64,000 nucleotides of DNA from Asterias rubens (taxonomy: Eukaryota > Echinodermata > Asteroidea > Forcipulatida > Asteriidae), in assembly GCF_902459465.1 (NCBI RefSeq), contig NC_047071.1, positions 6,528,098 through 6,592,097 of the forward strand, read 5' to 3'. The translations under genes were made by a program, and so were the position numbers. Shown here piece by piece: positions 23,543-34,256 of the stretch; the first letter of the stretch is position 1, and each line of letters begins with the position of its first letter. The notes below the pieces were generated by a model. It searched no databases, was not told the DNA's origin, and saw only the letters and a program-made list of their open reading frames with translations.

Positions 23543-23598
23543 CTCATGAAGGCAGACATCTTGTCTCGAATACTCTCCAGTTATTCCCGAATATTACA
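23543..23598 (+). repeat. 5' LTR of element B, second part
   Basis: CTCATGAAGGCAG...GAATATTACA continues the B LTR after element A. CTCAT is the duplicated target and the rest matches the end of the 3' LTR with one base change (GTCTCGAA for GTCTTGAA). Confidence 0.92.
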
Positions 23599-23616
23599 TG
23601 GTGGCAGCGGTTATCA
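23599..23616 (+). promoter_or_regulatory. primer-binding site of element B
   Basis: TGGTGGCAGCGGTTATCA immediately follows the LTR. The first 12 bases are identical to the site in element A, implying the same primer tRNA and relatedness of the two elements. Confidence 0.82.
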
Positions 23617-23631
23617 AGACCCACATCTGAC

Positions 23632-24421
23632 ATGGAAAACGCCCCACGACCCCATTTACCCTTGCCAGACAAATTTGAAGGTGGAAACGGACCACACCAG
23701 AGTGAACTTTGGCAAAAATGGGTCAATAGATTCGAGCGCTACAGAATCGCCTCCGGCCTCAACATCAAAGGCGACCGGGAACAGGTGAGCACTCTGTTGT
23801 AGGGGGAATGTGCCGACGATATCATTGTTGCACTCGGTATAAGAGGAAACAGCCCCATATGTTGAAGTTAAGGCAGCTCTCGATAAACATTATGAAAGCA
23901 GACGCAACGTAAATGTCGAGAGGGCTCGATTTAATCGACGCAAACAGCTGCCAAATGAATCAATCAACATATTTATCCAAGATTTGTTTAGACTGGCTGA
24001 CAATTGTCAATATGGTGATCTTAAAGAAAGCCTCATCAGAGATAGAATCGTTGTGGGAGTACTAGATGATAAACTGTCTGACTCTCTTCAAATCAAAGCC
24101 GATCTCAATCTGACCAAAGCAGTCCAGATATGCCGCCAGTCAGAAGCTAGAAAGGATAGTCGCGACATAGTACGTGGTGACATGGCCACATCTTCTAGCA
24201 TTGATCATGTTGCGAAACCTAAGGGACAGCCTCGCACCAAACAGTACACCCACGAACATGATTCAAAGCCACGTAGTTGTAGATGGTGTGGAAGAACAAG
24301 CCATCCCCGTCGTGACTGCCCAGCGAAAGATGCTGTATGTGACACCTGCTCAAAACCAGGACATTTCAAGTCAGTATGCTTAAGTGGAAATGCATCCAAA
24401 CGCAACACCACAAAGGTACAT
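23632..24421 (+). pseudogene. Gag of element B, broken
   Basis: An ATG at 23632 opens a Gag frame (MENAPRPHLPLPDKFEGG) that meets TAG near 23800 and a further frame disruption near 23870. The Gag capsid region then resumes (about 23984 on) through two zinc knuckles (CRWCGRTSHPRRDCP and CDTCSKPGHFKSVC). The frame is cut at 24421 by element C. The downstream protease-pol frame picks up after C at 26214, showing that Gag and Pol were once one continuous frame as in element A. No intact product is possible. Confidence 0.85.
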
Positions 24422-24575
24422 TGTAGTAACTTGCAAAGTAGCTTTTCTATATAGCGCCCTCTCTTGGTTGTTTAGTATTATTGTTGTTTACAAAATGGCT
24501 GCTGTTGAGTTCAGTCTTGTTTAATAAAGCTACGTTCAGTTCAGTAAAGAATCGTCTCCACGACTGGTTATAACA
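24422..24575 (+). repeat. 5' LTR of element C
   Basis: TGTAGTAACTTGC...GGTTATAACA. It differs from the 3' LTR only by lacking a 6-bp ACTGTT-type insertion in the TTGGTTGTT region. Contains TATAGCGCCCTC and AATAAA. Confidence 0.92.
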
Positions 24576-24592
24576 ATTGGCGACGAGGTAAA

Positions 24593-25681
24593 ATGAAAAC
24601 TTTTGGAAACATCGGGGAGTTCCAGGCCGAGAAGGAGACATGGCAACTTTATGTGGAACGTTTGACACAGTTTTACGAGGCCAATGATGTGAAAGCACTC
24701 GGTAAGAAGAGAGCCATACTTTTGACTGTTTGTGGGGCTGAGACATTCAAGTTAATTTCGAGCCTAGTAGCTCCAGCCAAACCCGGGGAAAAATCCTTTC
24801 ACGAACTTATCAAAATCACAAATAAACATTTTCATCCCACTCCATCAGTAATTGTGGAGAGATTTAAGTTTTACTCCAAAGTAAGACAGCCAGGTCAGTC
24901 AGTATCCCAATTTGTCGTGGAACTGCGCCACCTGACAAGGCACTGTGAATATGGGGAGTCCCTAAACGACATGTTGAGAGATCGTTTTGTGTGTGGTATC
25001 AATGATGAAAGGATGCAGCGTAGACTTTTATCGGAATCAAACCTCACCTTTGCCAAGGCCATGGAAATTGGCCAAGCAATGGAGCTTGCCACACAAAATA
25101 CCAAGGATATCCAACAATCCTACACTAGTGATGTAAAGGCCCCTATTCCTCTACAACAACAGGAAGCCCACAGAGTCGGTGGTGATAAGCCCAACTGGAA
25201 GGGCAGAGGGAGACCGCAGACACACAATCAAGACCAAGGCAAGTTCGGTGGATTTGGGAGATGTTACCGTTGTGGACGAACAGACCACACCGCTCAAAGT
25301 TGCCGAGCTCGCTCGTATACATGTAACAGCTGTGGTAAGCAAGGACATTTGGCTTAAGTGTGCAGAAGTAGTAAGCCCACACAGATACCATCGTCGGAAA
25401 AGCCAAAGTACAACAGTACATATAATATTGAAGAGACTGTGCCCCAGGAGGAAACTAGTGACATGGATTCATTACCACCACATAATTACACCTTGTATAA
25501 GACCACTTCACATTCCAAGGAACCACCGCTGATAGTAACTTTGTCAATCAATAACACACCAGTGGCAATGGAAATCGACACTGGCGCATCAGTTTCAATT
25601 CTCAGTGAGAACACATATGACCTTCGCCGATCAACGCGCACCCACAATAAACCCCCTCGCTACAGATTCCACGATTCCTAA
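24593..25681 (+). pseudogene. Gag plus truncated protease of element C
   Basis: Starts at ATG 24593 just after the presumed primer site (TTGGCGACGAGG). Residues 1-250 are a Gag capsid-like region ending in the zinc knuckles CYRCGRTDHTAQSC and CNSCGKQGHLA. An in-frame TAA at 25355-25357 interrupts the second knuckle one residue before the expected VC. The same frame then continues into a protease start (EIDTGASVSILSE) and jumps straight to DLRRSTRTHNKPPRYR, a basic tail typical of the Pol C terminus, before the real stop at 25681. So a large internal deletion removed RT to integrase, and a later nonsense change split Gag. Confidence 0.88.
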
Positions 25682-26048
25682 CTGTTGTGACTGTTTAGTG
25701 GAATTACGCGTGTATGACATTGATAATAACTGATGGATGTTTTTGAAGTGTAGTTGAACAGTTGTTCAATCTTTCGATTTGTTATTGGAAATTTTAAGGA
25801 GTAATTGTTAAAATCTTTAAGGTTACTTGATTGTGTTGATACTACTTAGTGTGTTAAATTCTCTCTCCGTGCAGAGTAAAATAATGCTTTCTTTATTGAT
25901 GTGCCTTGGTGATTGGTAATCAAACCTAAGTCCTCCATTATTGATACCAGGACTTCAGAAAATTTGGGTTTTTAGGTATTCTCTAAGGGACATTTGTTTT
26001 GTGTTACATTAGATGGGAAGTGTTGCATTTAACTAAAGGGGGAGGAGT
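25682..26048 (+). other. 3' untranslated region of element C with polypurine tract
   Basis: Non-coding, AT-rich. It ends in AAAGGGGGAGGAGT immediately before the 3' LTR, the polypurine tract. Confidence 0.8.
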
Positions 26049-26208
26049 TGTAGTAACTTGCAAAGTAGCTTTTCTATATAGCGCCCTCTCTTGGTTGTTA
26101 CTGTTTAGTATTATTGTTGTTTACAAAATGGCTGCTGTTGAGTTCAGTCTTGTTTAATAAAGCTACGTTCAGTTCAGTAAAGAATCGTCTCCACGACTGG
26201 TTATAACA
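26049..26208 (+). repeat. 3' LTR of element C
   Basis: 160 bp, same as the 5' LTR except for 6 extra bases. Followed by the TACAT duplication. Confidence 0.92.
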
Positions 26209-26213
26209 TACAT

Positions 26214-27875
26214 GAAGTCCAAGATTATTTCGACGTTGATTTACCATTCCTTGGTGAAGTCACAAGTAACAGCGACTACTGGAGTGCTTTCATTACAGTC
26301 GATGGAAATCGCACCTGCTTTAAACTTGACACTGGTGCAACTGTCTCCGTCATCAGCAATACAGAACCATGGCTCGCCAATGTGCAACTCCAGGAAACCA
26401 CTCAGTTACTTCGTGGTCCGGGAGGCACTCCTTTACCAGTGACAGGAATGCTGACTGCTACACTGCAATACTCCGAAAGGAAAATCACTGAGCGCCTCTA
26501 CGTCATTCAAAATCAGAGATGTTCACTCCTCAGTAAACGAGCATGTGTCAATCTTGGCCTCATCAAGAGAGTGAATGAAGTAAAGCAGATTTTGACGCCG
26601 GACTTCAGAGCAGAATTCCCTGGGTTGTTCACTGGCCTTGGAAAACTTCAGACGCCATACCATATCACACTGTGCCCCGACACCAAGCCAGTATGTTTGT
26701 ACACACCAAGAAAAGTGCCCCACCCACTATTACCACAAGTGGAAAAAGAAATCCAATCCATGCTCAAACAAGGGGTTATTTCTCCGGTGACATCGCCAAC
26801 AACATGGTGTTCCGGCCTGGTTGTCGTTCCAAAATCAAACGGTAAACATCGCATATGCGTCGACCTAACAAATCTCAACAAGAGCGTCTTACGAGAAATT
26901 CATCCGATGTCATCAGTTGATGAGAGCCTAGCGAAGCTTGGAAGAAGTACAATATTTTCTAAGCTAGATGCAAAGAGCGGATTTTGGCAGATACCACTTG
27001 ATGCAGAATCCACACTCTTGACTACATTCATCACTCCTTCAGGCCGTTATTGCTTCAACCGGCTACCTTTTGGCATCAGTTCTGCACCTGAGATTTTCCA
27101 AAGAGCCATGTCTCAAATTCTTGTTGATCTCAACGGTGTCATCTGCCATATGGACGACATTCTCATTCATGGTGCCACACAACTCGAACATGATGCACGT
27201 GTGCGGGCAGTCCTGCAACGACTACATAACGCAGGTCTCACCCTCAACGAAAAATGTGAGTTTTCCAAACACTCCATCAAGTTCTTGGGCCATGTGATAG
27301 ACACAGCAGGGATTCACGCAGATAAAGGCAAAACTACAGCCATCGCAGAATATCCTGTCCCCTCCAACATCACTGAGCTTCAGAGATTCATGGGAATGGT
27401 CAACCAACTCGGCAAATTTGTCCCTGGTTTGGCAGAGATTAACGAGCCATTGCGCCAGTTGCTCAGGAAAGACACAATCTGGTATTGGGGGGAAGCCCAG
27501 CAGAGTTCTTTTCAACGAGTGAAAGATCTTCTTCTCTCATCTGCAGTCCTGGCTCACTATGAACCATCTCGTCCAACCTTTGTAGCCACGGATGCTTCTT
27601 CATCTGGAATTGGCGCCGTTCTGCTTCAGACTCAAGACAATGGGAAACGTCACCCAATATGCTACGCATCGCGTTCTCTATCCAACACGGAGAAGCGATA
27701 TGCAGTCATCGAGAAGGAAGCATTAGCTGCAACCTGGGGTTGTGAGAAGTTCTCTGACTATGTCCTCGGTCTCCACTTCACTCTTGAGACAGACCACAAA
27801 CCACTTGTGTCCCTCCTTCAGACAAAGGAACTTTCCAAGATGCCCCACGTATTCTTCGGTTCCGTCTTCGATTGA
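26214..27875 (+). pseudogene. protease-RT-RNase H of element B
   Basis: The frame resumes right after the duplicated target of C. It shows an aspartic protease (LDTGATVSVIS), reverse transcriptase (DAKSGFWQIPL, PFGISSAPEIFQ, and CHMDDILIHG at the catalytic box) and RNase H (TDASSSGIGAVLL, then ETDHKPL). The frame ends at a TGA near 27873 because one base appears to be missing in the C run near 27843; the natural continuation is in the next frame. The longest ATG-initiated piece is 26382-27875. Confidence 0.9.
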
Positions 27876-28378
27876 TGAGATTTAGTCCGACTGTTGAGTA
27901 TGTTCCCGGCAAGCTCCAGACTACTGCTGATGCACTATCCCGTGCTCCTGTTGGTACACCAGATGAAACCGACACAGCTCTGATATCCGAAATAGAGAAT
28001 TTCACTAATCACGTGTTGACTTCACTACCAGCAACATCGCAACGTCTACTCGAAATTGTTGCAGCACAGAAATCAGACGAGGAATGCACACAAATAAAGG
28101 AGTTCTGCATTGGCGGTTGGCCCGTATACATGCCACACACTCCACTACTGCGCCAGTACTGGGAAAACCGAAGTCATCTCTCTTTTCTCGATGATCTTCT
28201 TCTGTATGATGATCGCATTGTTATCCCACGATCCATGATATTGGATATACTTGATCGTATCCATCAAGGCCATCTTGGTATCACTAAATGCCGAGCCCGA
28301 GCATGCACATCTGTTTGGTGGCCTGGTCTCTCCAAGAGTATTGAAGACATGATCTCCAATTGTGTGACATGTGCAAAG
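27872..28378 (+). pseudogene. integrase N-terminal region of element B
   Basis: Frame displaced from the RT frame by the indel near 27843. It carries the tether after RNase H (VEYVPGKLQTTADALSR) and the integrase zinc finger (HQGHLGITKCRARA ... CVTC). It is interrupted at 28379 by solo LTR D, five bases into the duplicated CAAAG. Confidence 0.88.
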
Positions 28379-28540
28379 TGTAGCAGTATGCCATAAGCAG
28401 ACTGACTCAAGTCTAGTGTTTACTTCCCATAATGCATTGTATCACCTTATAACATGGCCGCCCGCATGTAACAGTCAACTCTCATTATCTGGAATAAAGC
28501 TTGACTTATAATCATAACATACGAAGTTGTATCATCTTCA
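28379..28540 (+). mobile_element. solo LTR D inside the integrase of element B
   Basis: 162 bp starting TGTAGCAGTATGCC and ending ATCATCTTCA, flanked by CAAAG at 28374-28378 and 28541-28545. Contains AATAAA at 28493. With one copy of CAAAG removed, the integrase frame is continuous on both sides, confirming the ends. No internal region remains, so this is a recombined solo LTR. Its parent family is not otherwise present in the window. Confidence 0.9.
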
Positions 28541-29514
28541 CAAAGCATCGACCAGAACAGCGTGAACCTCTCATGCCAGCATCATTCCCGTCACGCCCCT
28601 GGGAAAGACTGGGAGCAGATTTGTTTGAGTATCGAGGGAAAATCTACCTCATCGTCATTGACTACTATTCACGCTGGATAGAAATCAAGTCTCTCCCATC
28701 TGTCCAAACCTCAGCTGCTGTGATCCAAGCCTTGAAGGAAATCTTTGCAGTACACGGAATCCCAGATGTGATTATGTCCGACAATGGGCCACAATGCAGC
28801 TCAGCCTCATTCCTCCAGTTTGCAAAGACGTATGGATTCATCCACACTACTAGTTCCCCACGGTACCCACAGGCAAATGGGGAAGCCGAGAGAGCAGTTC
28901 GCACGATCAAAGGGCTGCTTAAGAAGAACACAGACCTGTACCTCGCCCTTCTGATGTATCGCTCATCCCCACTTCAAAATGGCTTGTCCCCAAGTGAACT
29001 ATTGATGGGCAGGAAACTAAAGACAATTCCCTGCCTATCCTTCCATCAAATCTACATCCGAAAGCTCAACAGGACCAGACGATCAGACAGAAGGAAGAAG
29101 CGTATCGCACAAAGCAACAGCACAACTTCAATCTTCGTCACCGTGACTCTACCAACACTACACCCTGGTGACTCAGTTTGGATCCGAGACCAGAACCGCC
29201 AAGGGACCATCCTCGCTAAATCATCCCAGCCACGTTCTTACATTGTTGAAACCAATCTTGGCACAGTTCGTCGCAATCGATCAGCTCTCGTCACCACACC
29301 AGACCACACCCCTCAACCACCCGACCCAGATGCACTACTGTCTCCACCCTCTGATGTAACAAGGCAGACAGTACTTCCTACTCCAATGCAGCAGTTTCCT
29401 CCATCCACTTCTCCAGAGAAACAATCTCCGCCGTTGTCCCCACCACCGAGTACTCCACCACCAGCGGTGATGACGACCCGATCAGTGATGACGACGTTTA
29501 GTGAAGCCGCCTAA
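28541..29514 (+). pseudogene. integrase core and C terminus of element B
   Basis: Carries the DDE core: Asp in LGADLFEY, Asp in MSDNGPQCSS and Glu in NGEAERAV, followed by the GDSVWIRD chromodomain-like or basic tail and a proline-rich end, stopping at 29514. Between about 29035 and 29160 the open frame reads an atypical Arg/Ser-rich sequence. The next frame there gives a normal integrase linker (RQKEEAYRTKQQHNFN), so two compensating indels probably flank this stretch. Confidence 0.88.
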
Positions 29515-29841
29515 CCGCCTTGATTTATAAACAAAACAAAAAACGTTCCCAAAAAGGCAAATAGCTGCATTGATAGACATTGCAGGCTAAAAAATTGAGA
29601 GTTGGAAAGTTTATGCTCTCTCTGCATAAAAACCATGCAGAATTTTTAGAAGTTGTTATTCCAGTTGTCTTGTTTGCTAAAAATTCTATTTACTGTTTTG
29701 GTTTTTAAAATTATCAAAGTTGTTTAAGCGTTAACATTTGTACATGATTCATGGACTCTAGAGATCTTTTCATGGACACTATTGGACTTTGTTGAACATT
29801 TTGGGGAATTAAAGTACACCAATCTGTACTTGGGGGGGAGA
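29515..29841 (+). other. 3' untranslated region of element B with polypurine tract
   Basis: Non-coding. It ends TGGGGGGGAGA at 29831-29841, directly before the 3' LTR. Confidence 0.82.
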
Positions 29842-29967
29842 TGTAGTATAATGCCTCCGCACTATTGTTATAGCGCCCTCAAGTGTTCATATTAAAGCAC
29901 ATGTAAACATGCTCATGAAGGCAGACATCTTGTCTTGAATACTCTCCAGTTATTCCCGAATATTACA
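29842..29967 (+). repeat. 3' LTR of element B
   Basis: 126 bp, TGTAGTATAATGCC...GAATATTACA, uninterrupted; it served to reconstruct the split 5' LTR. Followed by CTTCA. Confidence 0.95.
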
Positions 29968-29972
29968 CTTCA

Positions 29973-30764
29973 CTACACACCCAGACAAAAACAAAAAAAG
30001 GGGGGGTGTTTGGGCAAATTTTTATAGCAAAATTTGCTTCGGCGGTAAGTTTAGGTTTTTCCTATAAACAAGCTAATAGGCATGGAAGCCTGTGAGGAAA
30101 GTGGTAAATTAAATTATGCGAATTGACATGGATAAATATGGTGGTAATAAAATGATGTGATTGTATATAAACATAGAGGTAGGGCTCTGTCCTTCCTCTA
30201 TGATATAAAGAAGTAAATTAAATTGGTACCTTCTTGGCAACTCGCTGGAAGTGGGAACCTCATTGACCCTGAGTTTCTCCAGTCAATGAGTGCATTTATA
30301 ATTATAATAATTGTAAATGGTCTGGTACCTTCTTTGGCAAATCGCTGAGAAGTGGGAACCTTTGCGGATTGGAAATTTACCGTTCGCAAAGTGAGGAATT
30401 GGGAACATTTGCAGATTGGCCGCAAAGTGTATTAATAATTGGAATTGGTATACTTCTTTATGAGTGGATATCACTGGATGGAATTAAATAAAGGGAAGTC
30501 CCTTATTATTAATTGGCGTTTTACCACTGAATTCAGAGTATGGAATAAATTAACTCTTGGCAGAGTTCACTACAACAACAAATCCTTGTGTCTGTGTATA
30601 TTTATCAGGTGGTAACAGCCTGTTCTTACGTCATTCAGAAGCCCTTTTTCCCCGTTACTCAGACATGAAAGACTGCAGTAAAAAAAACAATTAGATATAT
30701 ACCGTAATCGCCGTTGTATACATTAGATGTCGCTGTTGTTAGTTAGTTCTTTTGGCGGGTGGAA
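29973..30764. other. flank beyond element B, direct repeats only
   Basis: The first 50 bp may be the tail of the SGNH-like fragment (open in the expected frame until TAG near 30032). GGTACCTTCTTGGCAACTCG at 30223 recurs with changes at 30324, and AAGTGGGAACCT follows each, so there is a 101-bp spaced direct repeat. These could be split direct repeats of a YR retroelement, but this is only a suggestion. No gene is seen. Confidence 0.5.
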
Positions 30765-31552
30765 AAAATGGGAAAAAAGACATCTTGAAGAGATCTTTTT
30801 TACCACATGGGCACTACATTACACAGTCAACTAAACACCAAACATAAGATGACATCGTAAAGACGTCGTGTTGTTGTACTTGGGTTTTTTTTGGAGGGGG
30901 GGATGGGGATGAGTTTTCGGGTGGGAAGAAAGACGTCTTAATTAAAGTAGTTTTGTTTTTATCACAGCCAGTAGTTCGCACGACTAGATAAATACAGCAA
31001 AACGACGTCATTTATACGTCGTGTTTTTTTGGAAGGTGGGGATGAGTTTTCGGGTGGGAAGAAAGACGTCTTGAAGAAGTTTTTTTTTGACCACGATCAC
31101 CAGTAGTCCACACGACTAGATAACGACCGTAAAAACACGTCGTAAAAGGCGTGTTTTGTTTAGCGGGTGATGTTGAGTTTCGGGGAAGAAAGACGTCTTG
31201 AAGAAGTCGTTTTTTGACCACGACCACCAGTAGTACATATGACCAGATAAAGACCGCAAAACGACGTCATAAATATGGCCTGTTTTTTTAGCCGGTTGTG
31301 ATTAATTTTCGGTGGGAAGAAAGACGTCTTGAAGAAGTCGTTTTATGACCACGACCACCAGTAGTACATAAGACTGGATAACGACCGTAAAGTGACAGCA
31401 TTTAAGACGTCGTGTTTTTTTAGTGATTTTAGAGAAAAGAAACAAGTTCCGAATTTGGAGAAAGACTTCTCAAAGACGTCGTTTTTCGGTCACGACCACT
31501 GTAAAACAAGCGACTAGAATACGACCGTAAAAAGACGTCTTTAAAACGTCAC
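30765..31552 (+). repeat. 130-bp minisatellite rich in GACGTC palindromes
   Basis: GGGAAGAAAGACGTCTT recurs at 30923, 31056, 31186, 31314 and, decayed, at about 31457 (spacing 128-143). Each unit also holds GACCACGACCACCAGTAGT and CGACTAGATAACGACCGTAAA. About six diverged copies. Confidence 0.88.
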
Positions 31553-31555
31553 GTG

Positions 31556-32600
31556 CCCACTGGGACAGCCATGGGAATCAATACTCTCTCTACCCCAACT
31601 GGATTAGTTAGAGAACCTAGACAGAAAGCCACAGTGCTGAATCAGCAATTCAACTCTGGCTTCACCAAGGAGGATCTCAGCAACATCCCAAACCACGATT
31701 TATCTGCAGCCCCTCCTGTTGAAAAAATTCAAAATAATGTAGAAGGCGTTGAAAAATTACAGAAAGCCTCCGGCCCGGATGGTATTCCAGCAAGAGTACT
31801 GAAGGAATACTCAAACAGCATAGCACCGATTTCAAAAACTTTACCAGAAATCCTTGGATGGTGGAACACTTCCTACCGACTGGAGAGGAGCAAACGTCAC
31901 ACCCGTACTCACAAAGGGCGACCATTCAAACCTGCGAATTACCGACCCATACCACTAACATCTATTTGTTGTAAAACTCTTGAGCAAATTCACTCTCATA
32001 TAATGTTGCATCTTAAAGTCATCATATCCAATCACATGAACAACATCGTTTTCGTAAGGAAAGATCATGTGAAACCCAACTTGTTAATGTTAAAGATGAT
32101 ATCACAAGATGCCTACGACTCCAAAAGCCAGATGGATCTCATAATAATCGACAAAGTACCCCACTAGGGACTCTTAAGAAAATGTCAGCAAGTGGGTACA
32201 TCCAAGGTTCCCTACTGAAATGGATTGAATGCTTCCTCACCACTCGCACACAACAAGTTGTTTTATTTTTTATAGATGGAGAGTCATCCGCCCACCTGTG
32301 TTACATCAGGAGTACCACAAGGTACAATCATGGGTCATCTCTTATAAATTCATCTTATACTTAAATGATCTTCCTAAGTCTTTAACTTCCCGGGTTAGAA
32401 TGCTCGCAGATGACTGCGTCGTCTACCGAGAGATGACCTCACTAACTGAAAGTACAGAAGAGCTACAGAAAGACATACACAGATTACAGAACTGGGCATC
32501 CAAATGGCAAATGGAATTTAATGTCTCCAAATGCTACGGTCATGCCTTGGTTGGACAACGTCATAACCCCATACCTATAGTGAAATATTTTGTCCACAAC
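31556..32600 (+). pseudogene. non-LTR retrotransposon reverse transcriptase, decayed
   Basis: A patchwork of frames keeps landmarks of a LINE-type RT in the right order: ASGPDGIPARVLKEY (about 31769), NYRPIPLTSICCKTLEQI (about 31937), SGVPQGTIMG (about 32306) and LADDCVVYRE at the catalytic box (about 32403), then a thumb-like LQNWASKWQMEFNVSKC. At least two stops and several frameshifts separate them. No endonuclease or 3' tail was identified, so it is truncated at both ends. The clade is unresolved (Jockey/CR1/RTE-like sequence). Confidence 0.85.
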
Positions 32601-32748
32601 GGCAGTCAAGTAGTCAACAAAGTCGTGGTTTTTTTCATTGAAGGAGCAAAATCTAACTCTTTTCACATTGAAATTGATGTTTAGTGATTAATTTTGAGTT
32701 GAAATGTGAAGTTTGAGAATGTGGAAAAAAAAAAAAATAATAATAATA

Positions 32749-33639
32749 ACTAGACATTAGGTGTTTGTGCACAAACACAGAGCTGTTCCGTGTTCTTTTG
32801 CTTGGATTATGTGCTAAAATTACCAAGGAGTCTGTAACTGAAAAAAGTTTGACAATCAGTTGTATAGTTCTGAAGAATATGGTCACACTTCCGGTTGAGC
32901 CGGAAGTAGAGGTCAAGTTGGGGTCACGGTTTTTCAAAATTTATTTTTAATGCCTAAGGAGTCTAAAACTGAAAAAGATTGAAAATCGGTTGTGTAGTTC
33001 TTGAGATCTGGTCCCACTTCCGGTTGACCCGGAAGTAAAGGTCAACATGGGGTCACGGCTAGCCAATGCGAATGTCGAATGTCAAAGGAGTTAATAACTG
33101 AAACAAAATTGAAAATCGGTTGTGTAGTTCTTGAAATAAGGTCCCACTTCAGGTTGACCCGGAAGAAAAGGTCCACATGGGGTCAGGGTTTTCAAAGTTA
33201 ATATTTAAGGTCTAAGTAGTCTATAACTGAAAAAGTTTGAAAATCGGTTGTGTAGTTCTTGACAAATGGTCCTACTTCCGGTTGACCAGGAAGAAGAGGT
33301 CAAAATGGGGTCACGGATTTTCCCCAACAAAATTTAATGCCTAAGGTGTCTATAACTGAAGAAAAAAATTAAATCGAATGTGTAACTCTTGAGATATGGT
33401 CCCACTTCCGGTTGACCCGGAAGTAGAGGTCAAATCGGGGTCACGGTTACCCAATGCAAATCTATCATGCCTAAGGAGTCTATTACTGAAAAAAACTTTG
33501 AATTCGGCCGTTCACTTCTTGAGATATAGTGCTGCAAAGAAAAACTCATTAAAGCTTCTAATTACCATAAATGATCACGTGATGACGTCACAGTTTTAAA
33601 ATTGTGTTTTTCGTACTAACAAATTTCATAAGGTAAACA

Positions 33640-33708
<69 letters not shown>

Positions 33709-33802
33709 GTCGGAACAGCTAATAATAACAAATAAAAATCTTGACGATTTCAATAGCTGTTCCGACCACTACGTCGGAACAGCTAACGACGTCGGAACAG
33801 CT
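32749..33802 (+). mobile_element. Helentron/DINE-like non-autonomous element 1
   Basis: Order of parts: (TAA)n, then ACTAGACATTAGG with the perfect 18-bp palindrome GTGTTTGTGCACAAACAC, then GAGCTGTTCCG. Next come five core repeats of about 130 bp (CTTCCGGTTGACCCGGAAG at 32888, 33017, 33147, 33275 and 33405), an (AAC)n microsatellite, and GTCGGAACAGCTAATAATAA. CGGAACAGCT is the inverse of the 5' AGCTGTTCCG. The 3' motif is repeated at 33755 (inverted), 33773 and 33791. This layout (5' sub-terminal inverted repeat, tandem core, microsatellite, 3' palindrome) is that of DINE-1, pearl and Tsp elements. No protein is encoded. Confidence 0.7.
33635..33708 (+). repeat. (AAC)n microsatellite
   Basis: Uninterrupted AAC repeat of more than 20 units within the element above. 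Confidence 0.97.
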
Positions 33803-34120
33803 AATAATAATAATAATAATCAGTCGCAACGTTAAATTCATGTCACAAAACATCGGCCGAGAATGGTACTATTTTCAACAATTATATTGATGTTTTCACG
33901 CCATCTTACTTGATCCATGGTTTCTTGAATATGTCTTTATTTGAAAACTGCTAATATTTTGTCGGAATTCCTGTTTAAAAGTACGATGTTTGTAGATATT
34001 AAATTGACTTTAAAACTTACAGCACACATGGAAAATGTAGTGGGCTGCCATTTTGTGGTCACATTGACGGTAATGCCTCTTCTTCCTGATTGGATGAAAG
34101 TCAACCAAACTCTTCCTAAC
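33803..34120. other. no feature seen
   Basis: Unique-looking AT-rich sequence. The 84-codon frame at 33941-34195 runs into a MITE and has no recognisable domain. Confidence 0.6.
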
Positions 34121-34123
34121 TAT

Positions 34124-34253
34124 AGGCCGTGTCCGAAACGGCGACTTCGGCTACAGCACGGCTATCGCGCGCGTCTGCTATTCTTCAACTGGTAGACGCG
34201 CTGATCTAGACGTAGGCTAGCTGTAGCCGAAGTCGTCGTTTCAGACACGGCCT
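34124..34253. mobile_element. 130-bp foldback MITE
   Basis: Arms of about 34 bp (AGGCCGTGTCCGAAACGGCG at 34124 and its near-inverse ending ACACGGCCT at 34253) surround a 60-bp GC-rich centre. No clear target duplication. Confidence 0.8.
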
Positions 34254-34256
34254 TAG

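Larger units (their letters stand above)
24422..26208 (+). mobile_element. non-autonomous LTR element C nested in B
   Basis: 1,787-bp element with LTRs of 154 bp (24422-24575) and 160 bp (26049-26208), flanked by the duplication TACAT (24417-24421 and 26209-26213). The interior carries gag and the start of protease, joined directly to a C-terminal pol tail, so RT, RNase H and integrase are deleted. It must have been mobilised in trans. Confidence 0.93.
18578..29967 (+). mobile_element. LTR retrotransposon B (Ty3/Gypsy), host of three nested insertions
   Basis: Plus-strand element with 126-bp LTRs (TG...CA) and a 5-bp target duplication CTTCA at 18573-18577 and 29968-29972. The 5' LTR is split by element A, the gag-pol region by element C, and the integrase by solo LTR D. 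The two LTRs differ at 3 of 126 positions when element A is ignored. Coding sequence (gag, protease, RT, RNase H, integrase) is recognisable but carries stops and frameshifts. All nested insertions have their own 5-bp duplications, so B is the oldest layer. Confidence 0.93.
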
